From contig CM055606.1 of assembly GCA_029379385.1 (NCBI GenBank), positions 1,426,001-1,490,000 of the forward strand: DNA of 64,000 nt, written 5' to 3'. The notes beneath the pieces were generated by a model. The model did not search any database and was not told the origin of the DNA. It was given only the letters and a program-made list of their open reading frames with translations. A program made the position numbers and the translations under genes. The DNA is from Quillaja saponaria (Eukaryota; Streptophyta; Magnoliopsida; Fabales; Quillajaceae). Below, piece by piece: positions 1 to 12,454 of this stretch. Every line of letters begins with the position of its first letter. Within the stretch, counting starts at the first letter, position 1.

Positions 1-651
1 AGAAAAATTTATCGACATGTGTATAAATTTATTAAATACTATCTGTCTATTAAATTGAGAAGAAATATTTTATAATTTTCTTATGAATAATTAAGACATA
101 GTATGGAATATGGGCCGGTGCTGACCCACAATCCTTTTCCCCTTTTCTTTTAGAAAAAAGAAAAAGGGTAAAAGGGCCTGCACCTTATGACTTGTTAGCA
201 AAGAGATGGTATGGACCAACACCAACCATGTTATGATAAGAAAATTAAAGCAGTAGCATGTGCACAAGCAAGATATGCTGAGCTAATTACTGAAATATAT
301 GGACGGCCACATGAAATGGAGCTTCATAAAGCAAATTCAGCAGTTAATTAATGAGGATTTAAATCTCCAACTTACAACATTATCCTTATCCAAGTTATTA
401 ATAAAACCCATGACCTAATTTTTTCTGGTCATATATACATACATTACTTTCCTAATTGTTATTGTGTGAGTCATTAGTATATTGGCTAATCATTGGAGCT
501 GAACAAAAGATACGAACAAAAAAATTGCATACTTGTTTTAGGGTATTTGTTAAGGGATTTGGATATTTTAGAATTTCTTAGGAATTCTGTTAAGTAGAAT
601 TACCTTAATATTTGTTACCAACAACTTTTTTAAAATAAGTTTTTAATAAAA
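1..651. other. AT-rich spacer, no gene seen
   Basis: No reading frame here resembles a known protein and no RNA gene is visible. The stretch is AT-rich intergenic DNA leading into the telomere-like block. Confidence 0.6.
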
Positions 652-791
652 TTGAGATTAGAGTTAGAATTAGAATTAGGGTTAGGATTAGGATTATAGT
701 TAGGGTAAGGATTAGGATTAGGGTTAAGATTAGAATTAGAGTTAGTGTTAGGATTAGGGTTAGGTTTACACTTCGAGTTAGGGTTAGGATT
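652..791. repeat. Degenerate telomere-like (TTAGGG-type) tandem block
   Basis: The + strand carries about twenty 6- to 7-base units such as TTAGGG, TTAGGA, TTAGAA and GTTAGGGTTAGGATT, many with substitutions. The 75-residue minus-strand frame across it (605-832) is just leucine/isoleucine/threonine translation of the repeat and is not a gene. The plant telomere unit is TTTAGGG, so this may be an old interstitial telomere-like tract or an unrelated simple repeat. Confidence 0.75.
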
Positions 792-1395
792 TGGAATAAA
801 AATAGAGTATATTTTAAAATATAATATTTCATTTATTAATTAAATAAATAATAAAAATTTAAAAATACATTTAATTTGTTTCCTATATGCTAAATAACTA
901 CTCGTTCGTCACAAAAAAAGAAGAAGAAATAATTGAAATAAATTAAGAGTCTACTTGATTTTATTTTGAGTCAAGGGAATAAAAGCATGGAGTTGAAATA
1001 ACTCACCCAAAATGCTCTAAGGATTATGCGGTATGATTTGATCGAGTAATTAAGTCCTTATGGAATAAATATTCAGTAGTTTGTGAACCTTCATACACTG
1101 TCTTATTCAATTGGTAGAATTCATGTAATTTTAGAGGAGTCGGACCCATTTTTAAGATTATATACGTCAAACTTTTTAGTATTGATTATAATAGATTATC
1201 ATAATTTTAATGTTATGTACATAAATTAATGAGCTATGTCATTTAAAATGTTTCAATTCCAAAAACTAAATTTATTACACCTTAAGATACTTAGGGCACT
1301 ATGCTAGAAACACTCAAAAATACTTCGTTTGTCCCAAAATATTAGTCCTCCCTCAATAGTCAATGGCTATTAAATGCTTAGTTCAATAAAGACCT
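792..1395. other. AT-rich spacer
   Basis: Nothing coding is recognised. Around 1275-1315 there is a motif (TTAGGGCACTATGCTAGAAACACTC) of the kind found at ends of small foldback elements, apparently part of the degraded repeat that follows. Confidence 0.4.
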
Positions 1396-1580
1396 TCAAA
1401 AAATACCGGAAAGGACACTTGTTAAAATAATATAAATAAAAAATATTGTAATATTTATTACAATGATTGACCATAATTTTTGTACTAATTAATTCATAAG
1501 TTATTACTTTTAGGAAGTTTTAATTTAAAAAAAATATTATATTATTGTACCTTAACAAGTGTTTTGAGGACACTCGTTAG
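1396..1580. mobile_element. Small foldback (MITE-like) element, degraded
   Basis: The left side (about 1404-1440) reads GACACTTGTTAAAATAATAT. The right side (about 1529-1575) reads, on the other strand, ACACTTGTTAAGGTACAATA followed by ATATAA, so the two ends are imperfect inverted repeats around an AT-rich centre. A related AACAAGTG...CTTAGGA motif recurs near 1645 and near 15420. No clear target duplication was found, so borders are approximate. Confidence 0.4.
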
Positions 1581-2028
1581 GAAAATTCTTAAAACTTTTT
1601 AAAATTTTCAATTTCTAGAAACTACATTAATTGTATCTTAGTAAGTGTTCTTAGGAGCTAAGACATCCGTAAAAATTCTTAAAGAATTATACATGTTCTC
1701 CATAATTATTTTTATTTCATATTCCAATGACTATTAAAAGGGGGTATGCAATATAGGTATATATATTAAATTTGATTAATGCAATTAATGAGACTGTAAA
1801 AATATGTGTGTGTTTTTTTTAAGGAGGACAAATATTCAAGTTGATAATTATGTGTATGAATAATGATTAGGTTTTTTTAACAATTGATGAGTGTTCTAGG
1901 CCTAATAAATTTTTTTGAATGATATCTATGGAAAGTTGTTAATATTTGATATAATGGTGTGATAATGATTTATAGTGCAATGTAATTAATGTATTATTAT
2001 GCATATTTTGACACAATAATTATATAGT
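1581..2028. other. AT-rich spacer
   Basis: No gene, RNA or clear repeat was seen apart from a further degraded copy of the AAGTG/CTTAGGA motif near 1645. Confidence 0.5.
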
Positions 2029-4798
2029 CACGGTAAGAAAATGTAGTACTAGCGATAACAAAATGTTCTCTAATAAGTTGTCTCTGATAATGAGTATCTA
2101 AGACACCACTTTAAGCATCAACGATAGCAAAAATGGTGTCTTTGATATAAACAGAAAAAATTATTTTACTGTCCTTGGCAGGATAAACCTTGTATCTAAG
2201 GAAACAAATTTCACACCAAAATGAGCGAAATTACGAGGGACACCATTATGGTTATGAGAGGCTGGACATGCTATTGTACTTTGGTATTTCAAGATTGTAT
2301 CAATTTTTAATTAAGTCTTTCAAAAATTTCTAGGTCAATTTTACCTTTTAAGATTCAAAAAATTTTCAAGTTTCATTTACTTATATGTTACATATGAATT
2401 AACGAAATAATCATACTTGACATAGATATAATGACATACTTAAATTGTTTTATGTCTTACAAAACTTTTTTGTTTTTGTTTTTGATGGTCAAATTATGTG
2501 GAATTAATTTATTCATATATAATATAAGAATGAGGAACGCTTGATTGAAATTTTATGAATTCTAGAAGGTGAAATTGACCGAAAATATTCTTAGATGACT
2601 AAATTAAAAACAGAGACAATCCTCATAGACTAAACAATAGGTAAACTTTTTATTTTTAATGTTTTATTTAGCTTTCGACGACTTCGTTTTTTAATTACCA
2701 GCGACAAGGACATTGACGCTAATAGATTTTCCTAATATTTCTTCCCCTTTTTTTGCAATTTTCCCGCTATCTCTCCTTTTTATGTCTAAAATTTTCTCAC
2801 ACTCAATACCCCTTACCTCCGTTCAAAATCCTCAACTCCGATGTCATCCAGCTTCGTCGGCGGTCATGTGGTGTACTGAAATCATCTGGACAACTCTGGT
2901 GTCCTGAAGTCCGGTGTCCCAATTAGAGTTTCAAGTTTGAACGAAGCAGAAGTATCGTTCAGAATTAAAGGGTAACTTTCTCTCTGTGCCTCTTTCTGTG
3001 AATTGTATGGGCTGAGTGCATTTCAATTATGGATATTGAATTGTGTAACGTGTGGATTGTTGTGGGTTTGATTGTTTTGTAGTAATACCATTTGCAGATG
3101 CCATTATAGTCTTCTAGCTAATGATGAGTTAGAACTTTAGAAAGAATGCTAAAGATTTTTAACTATGCACACAGAGAAGTAGAGAACTAGGAAATGGTGC
3201 AAAAATCTGAGGACCATGGGAGAATGGGATAGATGGATTAATAGTTAGGGGAAGTGGAACATTGGGATTCAGCAACGTAAACATTTTGAGTCTTATAAGA
3301 AATGCAATTTAGGACTTGTTTTTCTAGTGTGTTCTATCAAAGTTTAAGTACTCTATATATATATAATTTATTTTAGACTGCTTGCTTATTGAAAATTGTT
3401 TTTAGTTTCTAGGTCTCAATTTTGTATGGTTGGTGATAGAGTTAGAGAATTTGATTGACTCACTGGGTATTCTAACTCACCCAGCTGAGGTTTGAGTTTT
3501 ACCATATCTGAAAAAATTCAATCCAGGTCAATGTTCTTCTGTATTAGTGCTTGTCTTTGTAGAAAAAGACATAAATTTTATGTCTTGTTATAGTAATATG
3601 GGTTCCTTCTGATTCAATGACCGATGACTCTTTCAAAATACTCATGGGAGTTGGTGGTGCATTTCAGTGCTTGCATAGATGGTAACTAAATTAAACTAGT
3701 AATTTTTTTTGTTTTTTGGAATTCCCCATCAACATAAAAGGCTTATAATCATCATTGGCATTAGAATTTGTCGTTTATGATTAAAATTAAATAACATATG
3801 ACCCCATTTAGTTGGAAGTGGAAAAGAAACAAGACTGAAATTCAGAATATCAATTTTGCATAAAAGAATTCAAAACAGTAAGTTGTGTTGTTCAAAAGAA
3901 AAAGTAGGGATAATCTTATAGTTGTTAAGAATAATTTACAATCATTTTGACCACATAATAGCATGCATAATTACTTTCTTTTAATTGATTTGTGGACAAA
4001 TGTCTTCTACTTGTTTTCAAAGTTCTCATTACTCATTAGTACCAGACCAAAAAGGGAATAACATCATGCTGGGTTCTGTTTCAGTCTTTTTTTCTCTTTT
4101 TTATTTCTTTCAAAAACTTTTCATACTTTAATTTTTAAAAGCTTCACAAATATTACTAAACAAGTGTTTACTGAAGAGAGTTTAGCTTAATTTGAATTCA
4201 GCTTTTACTTAATCAAATACGTACTAATTATATATTGATACTCTGATCAAGAACTTATGTAATGAGTGTATTTCTTTTAATATTTTATGCGTATTTTTTT
4301 TTTTTTTTTTTTGTTTAAATGTATTACAGGTTTGAATAAAAAAATAAAAAATAATCAGAAAAATAACAAAACTAATAGCAACAACATCTTAGACCATCAC
4401 AGACAAGGAATGATGTCATTGATAAATTGTAAAAATATTAGAGACATCTTGTCAAAGATAGGAAGGGCATCGTATGAACTATGACAGTTACAGGGAAGAT
4501 GTTGTCTACAGACAGTAGTTATTATCTTTAATAGTTACTAGCGACAAATGTCCCTGTCTCTGATAAGTGCCCTTGATCAAACTATTAGAGATAAATTTCA
4601 GCAACAGGTACATTGTTACTCTTTATTGTCTCTGATGACTATCAGCGACAACATGTTCCTGATGATGACCAATATAGACAATGGCATGAACTAGAGGCTT
4701 TCAAAGACAAGGCCATGTCATTTATAGTCATCAGCGTCACGTTTTACACTATCAGCGACAAGAATTCGTTATTGTTGATAATGTTTTTTCTTATAGTG
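2029..4798. mobile_element. Non-autonomous CACTA (En/Spm)-like transposon
   Basis: The left end begins CACGGTAAGAAAATG. The right end, on the minus strand, begins CACTATAAGAAAAAAC, so the element ends in TAGTG on the + strand. Both subterminal zones carry repeated short motifs of the GCGACAA / GCGATAAC type (for example near 2045, 2110, 2697, 4543, 4645, 4727 and 4754), as expected of CACTA elements. Flanking triplets are AGT and AAT, so the 3-bp target duplication is imperfect. The interior (2700-4480) has no long frame, and I recognise no transposase. The stretch 2740-2990 looks like a leader or captured gene segment (CT-rich, then GC-richer). Superfamily assignment is inference from the ends. 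Confidence 0.5.
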
Positions 4799-4803
4799 AA
4801 TAG

Positions 4804-5740
4804 TAGGATTGAGAATTCAGTCAGTTTTGGGCTTTTTCCAGACTGATCTGACCAGGTCGGTTACCTTAAAATCCAACCCTGATACAGTATCACTAAATAT
4901 CGATTTTTGGTTTTGTCTACCCATTATGTTTTCGATTGAAAACTAGAGGGTCGGTCGGTTTTTAGTTTTAAATTTGGACTTCCAAATTTTTGGGTCCAAA
5001 TACTTATTTTGAATATTCAATAGTGCTTTTGAAGTCCAATATCAAAGAAATCAACCCAATTAATGAAACAAATTAACTATTAAGCCTAAATACTATTTTG
5101 ACAATTTTAACAACCAAAAACTTGTACATAAAAAATTAAAATAACATATTTTTCCAACAGTGCTTGAATATTTTCTATTCCTTTTCCCCTTTCTTGAATT
5201 ACCAACAATTTCAGTAGGTTGTTTTCCATCATTTGTGGCATTCGGACTTTCATCTATCACCTCCATTTCATCAAACTCAGAGATCTCAACATCTACCTGT
5301 GCATCACTGGCCATCTATAATACATTCAATTAAAATTGACTTACACCTATACAGCTCACAAAACATAATTAAAATGAAAGAATACAAATACACCAACACA
5401 GTTCATAAAGTCTATACAAATACACTAACATAGTTCATAAACTCAAATACTTAAAAATATAGTTAGCAGTTCTAAAGTGAATAAGAAGAAAAAATTGCTC
5501 TGGGGTTGAGCTTCCTTCGGACTTCAACCACAAGCCCTAAAATTTTCTACAATCTTCATATCAACAAACTAAAACAACATAATTGCAACAATTTCACATA
5601 AAAATCCTAAATTCCATACTTCAACTCCGAATTCACAAACCCAAAGGCCAAACCCTAGAATACTAAAAGTAGATAATAGAAGAAATCAAGAAAATACTTT
5701 AAATACTACTATTCTATTGTTATTAAAATTGAAAAGAATT
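4804..5740 (-). mobile_element. hAT-like transposon remnant with a transposase N-terminal fragment
   Basis: The left edge reads TAGGATTGAGAATTCAGTC, resembling hAT termini of the TAGGGNTGAGAATTCGGTC type. A minus-strand frame (5314-5093, 73 codons) encodes an acidic N-terminus followed by a basic RKGKRNRKYSSTV segment. This resembles the region just before the BED zinc finger in plant hAT (RICESLEEPER/DAYSLEEPER-like) transposases; the zinc finger itself and the catalytic body are absent. No opposite terminus was found, so the element is truncated or rearranged. The transposase reading is tentative. Confidence 0.35.
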
Positions 5741-6553
5741 TGAAGGAAAAAAAAAAAAGAAGCTAATTAAAACAAAAAATTGACAATAGATTATGTATAT
5801 TAAAAAATCGCAAAAGGATATATATGAAAATCAAAAGATATAATGATGTCCAGGCGGAGCTAAACATTTATCTTGGGGGCACTAACCAATAAAAATAATA
5901 TCTCATAATAGATGATATAAGAATGTTATGAAATGATAAAATTTGGTACTCTAAAACTTTTATTAAAATTTTTGTTATACACAGAAAAAAAATTGTAAAT
6001 TTAAAGAAATTAATGAAGTTATTCTTTTAGGCAAAACATGAAACAATTGTTAGGTTGGACAAGGGTGAAGAAGCTGAAGGGGTATAATACCCATTGGCAA
6101 TAGGTGGACCAGGAGCACGAAAAAGAAGATGATAGTTTCAGAGTGGTCCTTTATAAATCCAGGAAAAACACATGATTCTTTTTTTTTTCTTTTTTTATGA
6201 ATAAGGATAACATTATCTATGGAAAGAGTGGAGCAAAAATGAGTAGTTTCAGGCCATATATTCTGCTTTTCTTCTCTCTCTCTTCTTTTTTTTTTTTTTG
6301 GCTTATCCTTTATTTCTTATTCAACGAAAAGATTTCCTTGATTTAACCTAATAGAATAAAAGACGAAAAGGGAGAATAAGAAATTTTCACACTTCAAAAT
6401 ATGAATACTAGAGTGGAGATGGTCAAGATTCAAACTATTTCACTAATTATTAACCGAGTTATTGCTTATCTCCATCCGCCTAATTCAAATCGTTTTTTAG
6501 GGGTTCTCATGATATCAAGCTAGTTTTATTATAGTAATAAAGTTTAAAATTAA
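5741..6553. other. AT-rich spacer
   Basis: Several poly-A and poly-T runs are present and nothing coding is recognised. The last ten bases (6544-6553, TTAAAATTAA) are the left target-site duplication of the next element. Confidence 0.6.
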
Positions 6554-7311
6554 GGTCAGTTACATTTTATCTCATAAACTTTCATTCGTTCTACAATAAT
6601 CCACATAAACTATAGAATAATTAGACACATAGTTTACTTATTTAAGTCATAATTAACAAATAACTTCTAATCATTCAAATTAGTCATGAAATTTTGACAA
6701 ATTAGCTTAAAAAGACTCAATTACCCTTAGTATAAGTTTTTTTTTCTAATGTCTTCTCTTTTCTACATTTTCTTTTTCTCTTTCTATAAAACTTTTTATT
6801 TTTTTTATTTTTATATTGATTCAAATTTAGCATAGATAAACAATATTTGAATGCTTCATAACTTTTATTTTCTTATCTGAATATTTAAATTATTAATAAA
6901 TTTATAAATATTAGTTTTCTCATTACAAAAATTATATAAGTTATTGTTTCGATTTGAGTTTTAATGATAATATAATTTTCATCAAATTTTTATTTTCATA
7001 TTATTGTATTACAACTATTAAAAAATATACTAAAATTGGATAAATATGTAGATTTCAATTGTTAGAAAAAGAAAAGTTAAAAAAAGAAACAAGAGATAGA
7101 AAATGAAAGACATAAAAAAAATTATAACAATTATAGTTATGTCTTTTTTTGAGTTAATTTGTTAAATTTTATGACTTATTTTTATTATCAATTGAGGATT
7201 ATTTACTAATTATAACTCATATAAGGGAGTAATATATGCTTAACTTGATGGTTCAGAAGGTGCGCTATTACAAAACATGTTATAATTCATGTGAGCAAGG
7301 TGCAATGACCC
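6554..7311. mobile_element. Mutator-like foldback element (MULE-MITE) with perfect 10-bp target duplication
   Basis: The element starts GGTCAGTTACATTTTATCTC and its other end, read on the minus strand, starts GGGTCATTGCACCTTGCTC. The two ends remain alignable as imperfect inverted repeats for over 100 bases. It is flanked by TTAAAATTAA at 6544-6553 and again at 7312-7321, a perfect 10-bp direct repeat. Long inverted ends with 9-11 bp duplications are characteristic of Mutator-like elements. The interior is AT-rich and non-coding; the small frame at 7236-7463 crosses the element's right edge and is not a gene. Confidence 0.7.
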
Positions 7312-8581
7312 TTAAAATTAATATATATGATAAATATGGTACTATATATAAAAGTAACATAATGGCAGAATCTTTTGATTTCTTAAAATACCCTTTTATA
7401 AATTTTAATTTTAATTTTCATTCTTCATTTTTAGTTCAACTTCTAACTCTTAATTTTATATAAATAACTTTTTAACAGTGATATAATTGTTATCCTAATT
7501 TCTCTCTATCTTAATAATAATAAGATTGAGTTTTTTTTTTTATGTTAATAAAATTTAATAATAATTAAATTCTTTATATTTAACAAATTAATTACATATA
7601 ATGTAACACTATATTAGTCTCCTCATAGGATTGTTTGCTTTTGTTCTATTTATAATATTAAATTCTAATAATAACTATTTTTTTTTTTATATTTAACAAG
7701 TTATCTATAATTTAACATCATATTAAATATCAGATCTTATTTTGATTAATAATCGCATAGAAGTTATTTGGTATGATAATGAATGTGTTATTGTTAATTC
7801 CTATGGAGTATGATTACATTTGCATAACATCTCGGTTAATTTTCAACTCCACTATTAGATAAGTTTTTTTCCCATAGTAAAGTTGTTGTTTTTTTTTTCC
7901 TAATAGTTATAGATTGTATATATTATTATTTTTATTTTATGTTAATAAATTTGTAACAAACATTAAATTGAATCACCAGAAAGTTTAAATCTAATTGATT
8001 TTGAAGATATTTTTTTCTTTTTTTCTAATCATTCATTGGAAAGAAAGCATCAATCAAGAATTTTAGTAAATAATATTGCTCTGTTTATTTTTTTATTATT
8101 AAACATGCAAAAATATAAGTAAAATATTTAAAATATATAGATATTTAAAAAAATTAATTTTAGAAAATATTTTATAAGACCAAATAAAAACAATTATATT
8201 AAGTTTTTACTATATACATAACTAATAAATTTTTATTAGTTTTCTTTTTTTAAAATTATACATAATGTAAAAGTTATATAAATATAATTCAAGTGCACGT
8301 GACATATGGACTAATAGGATAAAATGAGCGTTAAAGATATTGAGATTACGTGATTTTCTCGTATAATTTTTAATTGATTTTGATGTATTCAAACAGTATA
8401 AATACCATGTGAGATAAGTGGTGATAAAGTAAAATCACCACAAACCAAATGATGCAAAGTATAATTTACCCATGAAAAGTACCTTGGTTGTTTTCATTAA
8501 TCAAAATCTATCTTTGATCACAATTTTTACAGAAGCTAGCACACCATCTGTCTTTCTTTCTTTCATTTGTAGGGAACTTTT
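7312..8581. other. AT-rich spacer and 3' flank of the COBRA-like gene
   Basis: Very AT-rich DNA with homopolymer runs. A single G-box core CACGTG lies at 8296-8301. The part just below 8582 is the probable 3' untranslated region of the minus-strand COBRA-like gene. No other gene was seen. Confidence 0.6.
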
Positions 8582-11175
8582 TCAGAAAAACATAGTCAGC
8601 AATGACAACAAAAAAATTGCTACTATGGATGATTCTGCTGTAACAATATGACCACTGTTGGGAAGCCTAGGATACACATTAGGAGGAGGCATGACACATT
8701 CATCACCATTGAAATAAATTTTTCTTGGAAAAGCCCATCCTTCTTTGAAGTTGAAAATTCCTTTATCCTTATGCAGTAACATCTCAGTATGCACATTTGA
8801 GAGCAAAATGTCATTGTAGTTCTGTATTCCCCAAAATAGCCCTGTATCGTCTGCAAAATTAGACAGAATTAGTGTAGGAAGAAGGAAAAAAAAAAGTACT
8901 TAATTGACCTTCACTAGTAATGTTACTTACTGACACTCTTATACTTCAGGGCCTTGTAGTTGAAGCTGAAAATTTGTGTTACATTCTGCAAGTTGGGGTG
9001 TTCCACCACTAAGTTCCATTGAGAATAGTTTTTGACAAAATTTAGATTTGTTATCGTGATCTTAGTACGCCAATAATCTTTATAACTCTGTTTAATATGC
9101 CAGTGAACCCGAACCGGGCACATGTGTGCTGAACATTGCACCAACTTTGGTGGTTCTTCTATTGTATCAATTGGTAGCTGCAACAAGGTAGGCTTTTCAC
9201 CAGGCCTGAAAATTTTTTATATTGTGCAAACACATTTAACAGGAAGGAAAAAAAAAAAAACCAAAAAATAAGACTTTGAAAGCTGAATTAGGGCTCCAAA
9301 TGCAGCCTGTTTCCAAGAAAAGAACAAATTATAAAGTTGGAGGTAGAAAGAAATCTTACTTCACACATTTTGCTCCTGGTTGACTTTGGCAACTACAGCT
9401 GCAGTCAGGGCAAGGAATGATAGTACTACTGTAGAATGCAGACAATGAAACACAGCACTTTGGGGAAGGTGATGCTCTAAATTGTGAGTAAACACAAGGA
9501 ACATTCCATGTCTCTACATTAAACACACAAGATACATGTCATGATAATTCACAATAAAAACACTGGATTGCTTCATTATACAAGAAAATAAAACCATTCC
9601 TTCCACTGCTATTCTTGCTCAAGCCAAAGAGCTTTTTCCTTAAAAAACCCGTAACTTTAAGCCCCGACAAGTTGGGAACACCCTCTCTGTTAGCAGTAAA
9701 ATCCACACGAATAAAATCACGACTGCCATTAAACCCACAAGATACATGTCATGACTCATAATAAAACACTAGCATTGCTTTATTATATAAGAAAATAAAA
9801 CCACTCCTTCCACTGTTATTGTTCTTCAAGCCAAAGAGCTTTTTTCTCAAGAAAACAATAAATTTTAAGCACTGACAAGTTAGGAATATGCTTTCTATTA
9901 GCAGTGGAATGCACGAACCGGGACTGATAACACAGAACATGTCCATTCCCCTACTATGCATAACTAAATAAGGAAGATGCTTAGTCGAATTATAAAAATT
10001 TAGGTGCTTGAGTAAACTCACCTAGAGATTGTTCCCATCTGCGACCATTCTTGGTAGACCTTGATGGAGGAACTTGAATTGGTTTTCCACAGGTATAACC
10101 AGGAACTCCAAGAGTGAAACTCTCAGGCATGTTATTTTCTGAGTTGTTATCTGAAGCTTTATTGAAATTCATCCGAAAAGCAGCAACAGACTTAGTTGGG
10201 CCTTGTGTCAAGGAGGTTAGTACCCCTCCTTTACAACAATTAGTAGCTTGTAAGTCATACGGTGCTCCAGGCATAAGATCAATAATAACTGGTTTCTTCT
10301 CACAACAATGAGGTTGGTTGTTTCCTTTGAATCTAGAGCAATTCCCTTGTTGGAGAGCCTCTGCTCCCCACATTTTCCAAATTGCTTCATCTGATTTCCA
10401 TGCCCAACCTAATCTCCAACCGGGTCGATCCAAGTTTCGAATTAACTGGAAATTGTGTATTGATACCTGCACCTACTAGTGAAAGGGAAAGATTACATTT
10501 TTGAGCCACTGTATATTCAGAGAATAAGATTTTGCTATTTTTGGTGCAAACTAAATTTGAAGAAATTACTCTTCACAGCGAAAAAAAGTATATGAAGAAA
10601 TTACTGTGTTTGCTGGGTGTTTATGTGTTAACCTACTTGTTCATACAAGAGAAATCACTTACAACACAGAAGTTCAAAATCTATACAAAAGGGGTACAAT
10701 GCTTCAAAGTTTTCAAGTCTTTCTGTCTACATATTACTGAGAGTTTCAGAGTTACCCCGGGTCCTCACCGGCAGCCCTTTCTCATGCCTAGATAAGTCAA
10801 ATCCAGACTTATCAGGCTGCATTGCACTCATTTGATCACTTAATTTTTACCCTATGGTGGCCCTCCAAAATATCTCAAAACCCAAAGGGAGTCCAAATTT
10901 ACAAACAACTATACACATTTGACATTTTAATGGAAATCAAATTAGAGAAAGAGACTTACATCATATGTGTCTTCATTATTGGACAAAAAATCCCAGGTGA
11001 TTGTAATATTCCCATTAGGATCCAATGAATCAAACCCATCTGTATTTTCAACCAGATTAATAGAAGAAAAGAAGAGACAAACTGAATAGGACAGTGAGAG
11101 AAATCTTAGGTACTTACATGAAGGTGAGATAGAGCTCATCAGAGAGAAGAAAATCAAGATCAAAATGATACCCAT
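8582..11175 (-). CDS. COBRA-like protein (GPI-anchored, cell-wall cellulose organisation)
   Basis: Hand-spliced from six exons on the minus strand: 11175-11118, 11039-10960, 10472-10022, 9513-9360, 9205-8931 and 8850-8582, all with GT/AG borders, giving 428 residues, the usual size of group I COBRA-like proteins. A hydrophobic signal peptide fills exon 1. The mature start YGFDSLDPNGNIT matches the family (YDPLDPNGNIT). The conserved core includes WRLGW, CSRFKG, PHCCEKKP and NCCKGGV. The family signature CCVS lies at about residues 216-219, in a cysteine-rich stretch. MCPVRVHWH, YKDYWR, HPNLQNVTQ and GWAFPRKIYFNGDEC follow. The C-terminus is a hydrophobic tail after PNSG, consistent with GPI anchoring. 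Such proteins act at the plasma membrane/wall face in cellulose deposition. I cannot assign the exact paralogue. Intron 3 contains a tandem duplication. Confidence 0.93.
9521..9920. repeat. ~210-bp tandem duplication inside COBRA-like intron 3
   Basis: The sequence starting ACAAGATACATGTCATGA near 9527 recurs at about 9737, offset 210 bases. Both copies continue through a shared AAGAAAATAAAACCA...CCAAAGAGCTTTTT stretch with scattered substitutions. It lies wholly within intron 3 (9514-10021). Confidence 0.8.
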
Positions 11176-12454
11176 TGATCTTTTCTGAAACCCTCAAATG
11201 TTTGTTTTTCCTTTGGAAAAATCATATATATTATATTTCAATCTGGCAAGAAAATAGGAGTGAAACTTGTTTGGGAAGAAATTATATAAACCTGCTTCAC
11301 TTACTAGTTGTATATATATAAACCTGTTTTTGATCTTTTGTATTAGTAGAGAGAAACACCTCACAATCAATCCAAGAATCACGGAGCTATTCTCTTGTGA
11401 TCTCTCGGGTGATTTCCAATTTCAAAAGATTCTTCTCCCCATTCTGATTCTGAGAAGCTCGTAGAAAGGAAATTAATTTTGGTAATTATCAAACATTATT
11501 ATTTTGGTATTATCAAATGTTCATCATCACAATAGTCATTTATCATCGTTGACTGCTGTGATGAAAAAAGAATTTAAAAAGATGCTTTGAATTATACATC
11601 TCAATTTATTTTTGCATAGTGAATATTGTAAATATATTTTCTTACAGGTACTCATTTTCTAACTTTTGATTTTGTTATAAGTTCAGGAAGGACAAGAAAA
11701 TAGATGGAGACAGATCCTTCCTCTATCTCATTCAAATCTCCCATCTTGTAGTACCTCCAAATTGGAGGTGAACAAGGGAAGTAATTTTTTCAAATAATCT
11801 GCAATAATAAAAATTTATTTTCTTTCCCCTCCAAACCCTTTCCATGTAGTTACCCAAAACCTTGGAGTTGGCTATTATTATTTATAGAACATTATGGTCA
11901 ATTACAAGGATCAAATTGAATAACGAAAGCCTATTACAATAACGTAATATTTCATAATAACTAGAGGAAAAGTCAGTCTAATATCGATATAATTCAAATA
12001 CCATCACCACAGGGTGAGAAGACACATCAACTAAGATATTGGACGATACAAGTAATCAAGGAGGAGCAGCTCTGCGTACTCTTATCAATATCCAATAATG
12101 GATGGCAAAGAAATGTACAAAAGGCTTGATTGATAATAACATCATCACATGCACTAGTTCCAGCATTATAGAAAACTTGCATCAGTTCTGAGATCCGATG
12201 GAAAAATACATCACTAAAACGAGAAGCCAAAATAAAGGATGCTTCAGAAGCTTTATTAGACAAAGAAGAAACTCAACCTACTTATACAAACAGAACACCA
12301 AATGGGTTGATGAAGCAATTACTTTCACATAAAATAATTGTTAAAGGCCTGCAAATGCTGTCCAAGCATCACTATCATCATAAAAGCTAAATTTCCCCCC
12401 CCAAAAGTGATACAAATAGACGGTAAAAGAATATTTTGCAGCACAGCTACCTTC
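11176..12454. other. Intergenic: COBRA-like upstream region and V-ATPase c 3' untranslated region
   Basis: The first part is the promoter side of the COBRA-like gene. The part from roughly 12000 to 12454 is the likely 3' untranslated region of the minus-strand V-ATPase gene. Small frames here (12027-12263, 12325-12534) are non-coding shadows. No separate gene was seen. Confidence 0.6.

Noticed and set aside
605..832. 75-residue minus-strand frame rich in Leu/Ile/Thr
   Set aside because: It is a translation of the telomere-like simple repeat.
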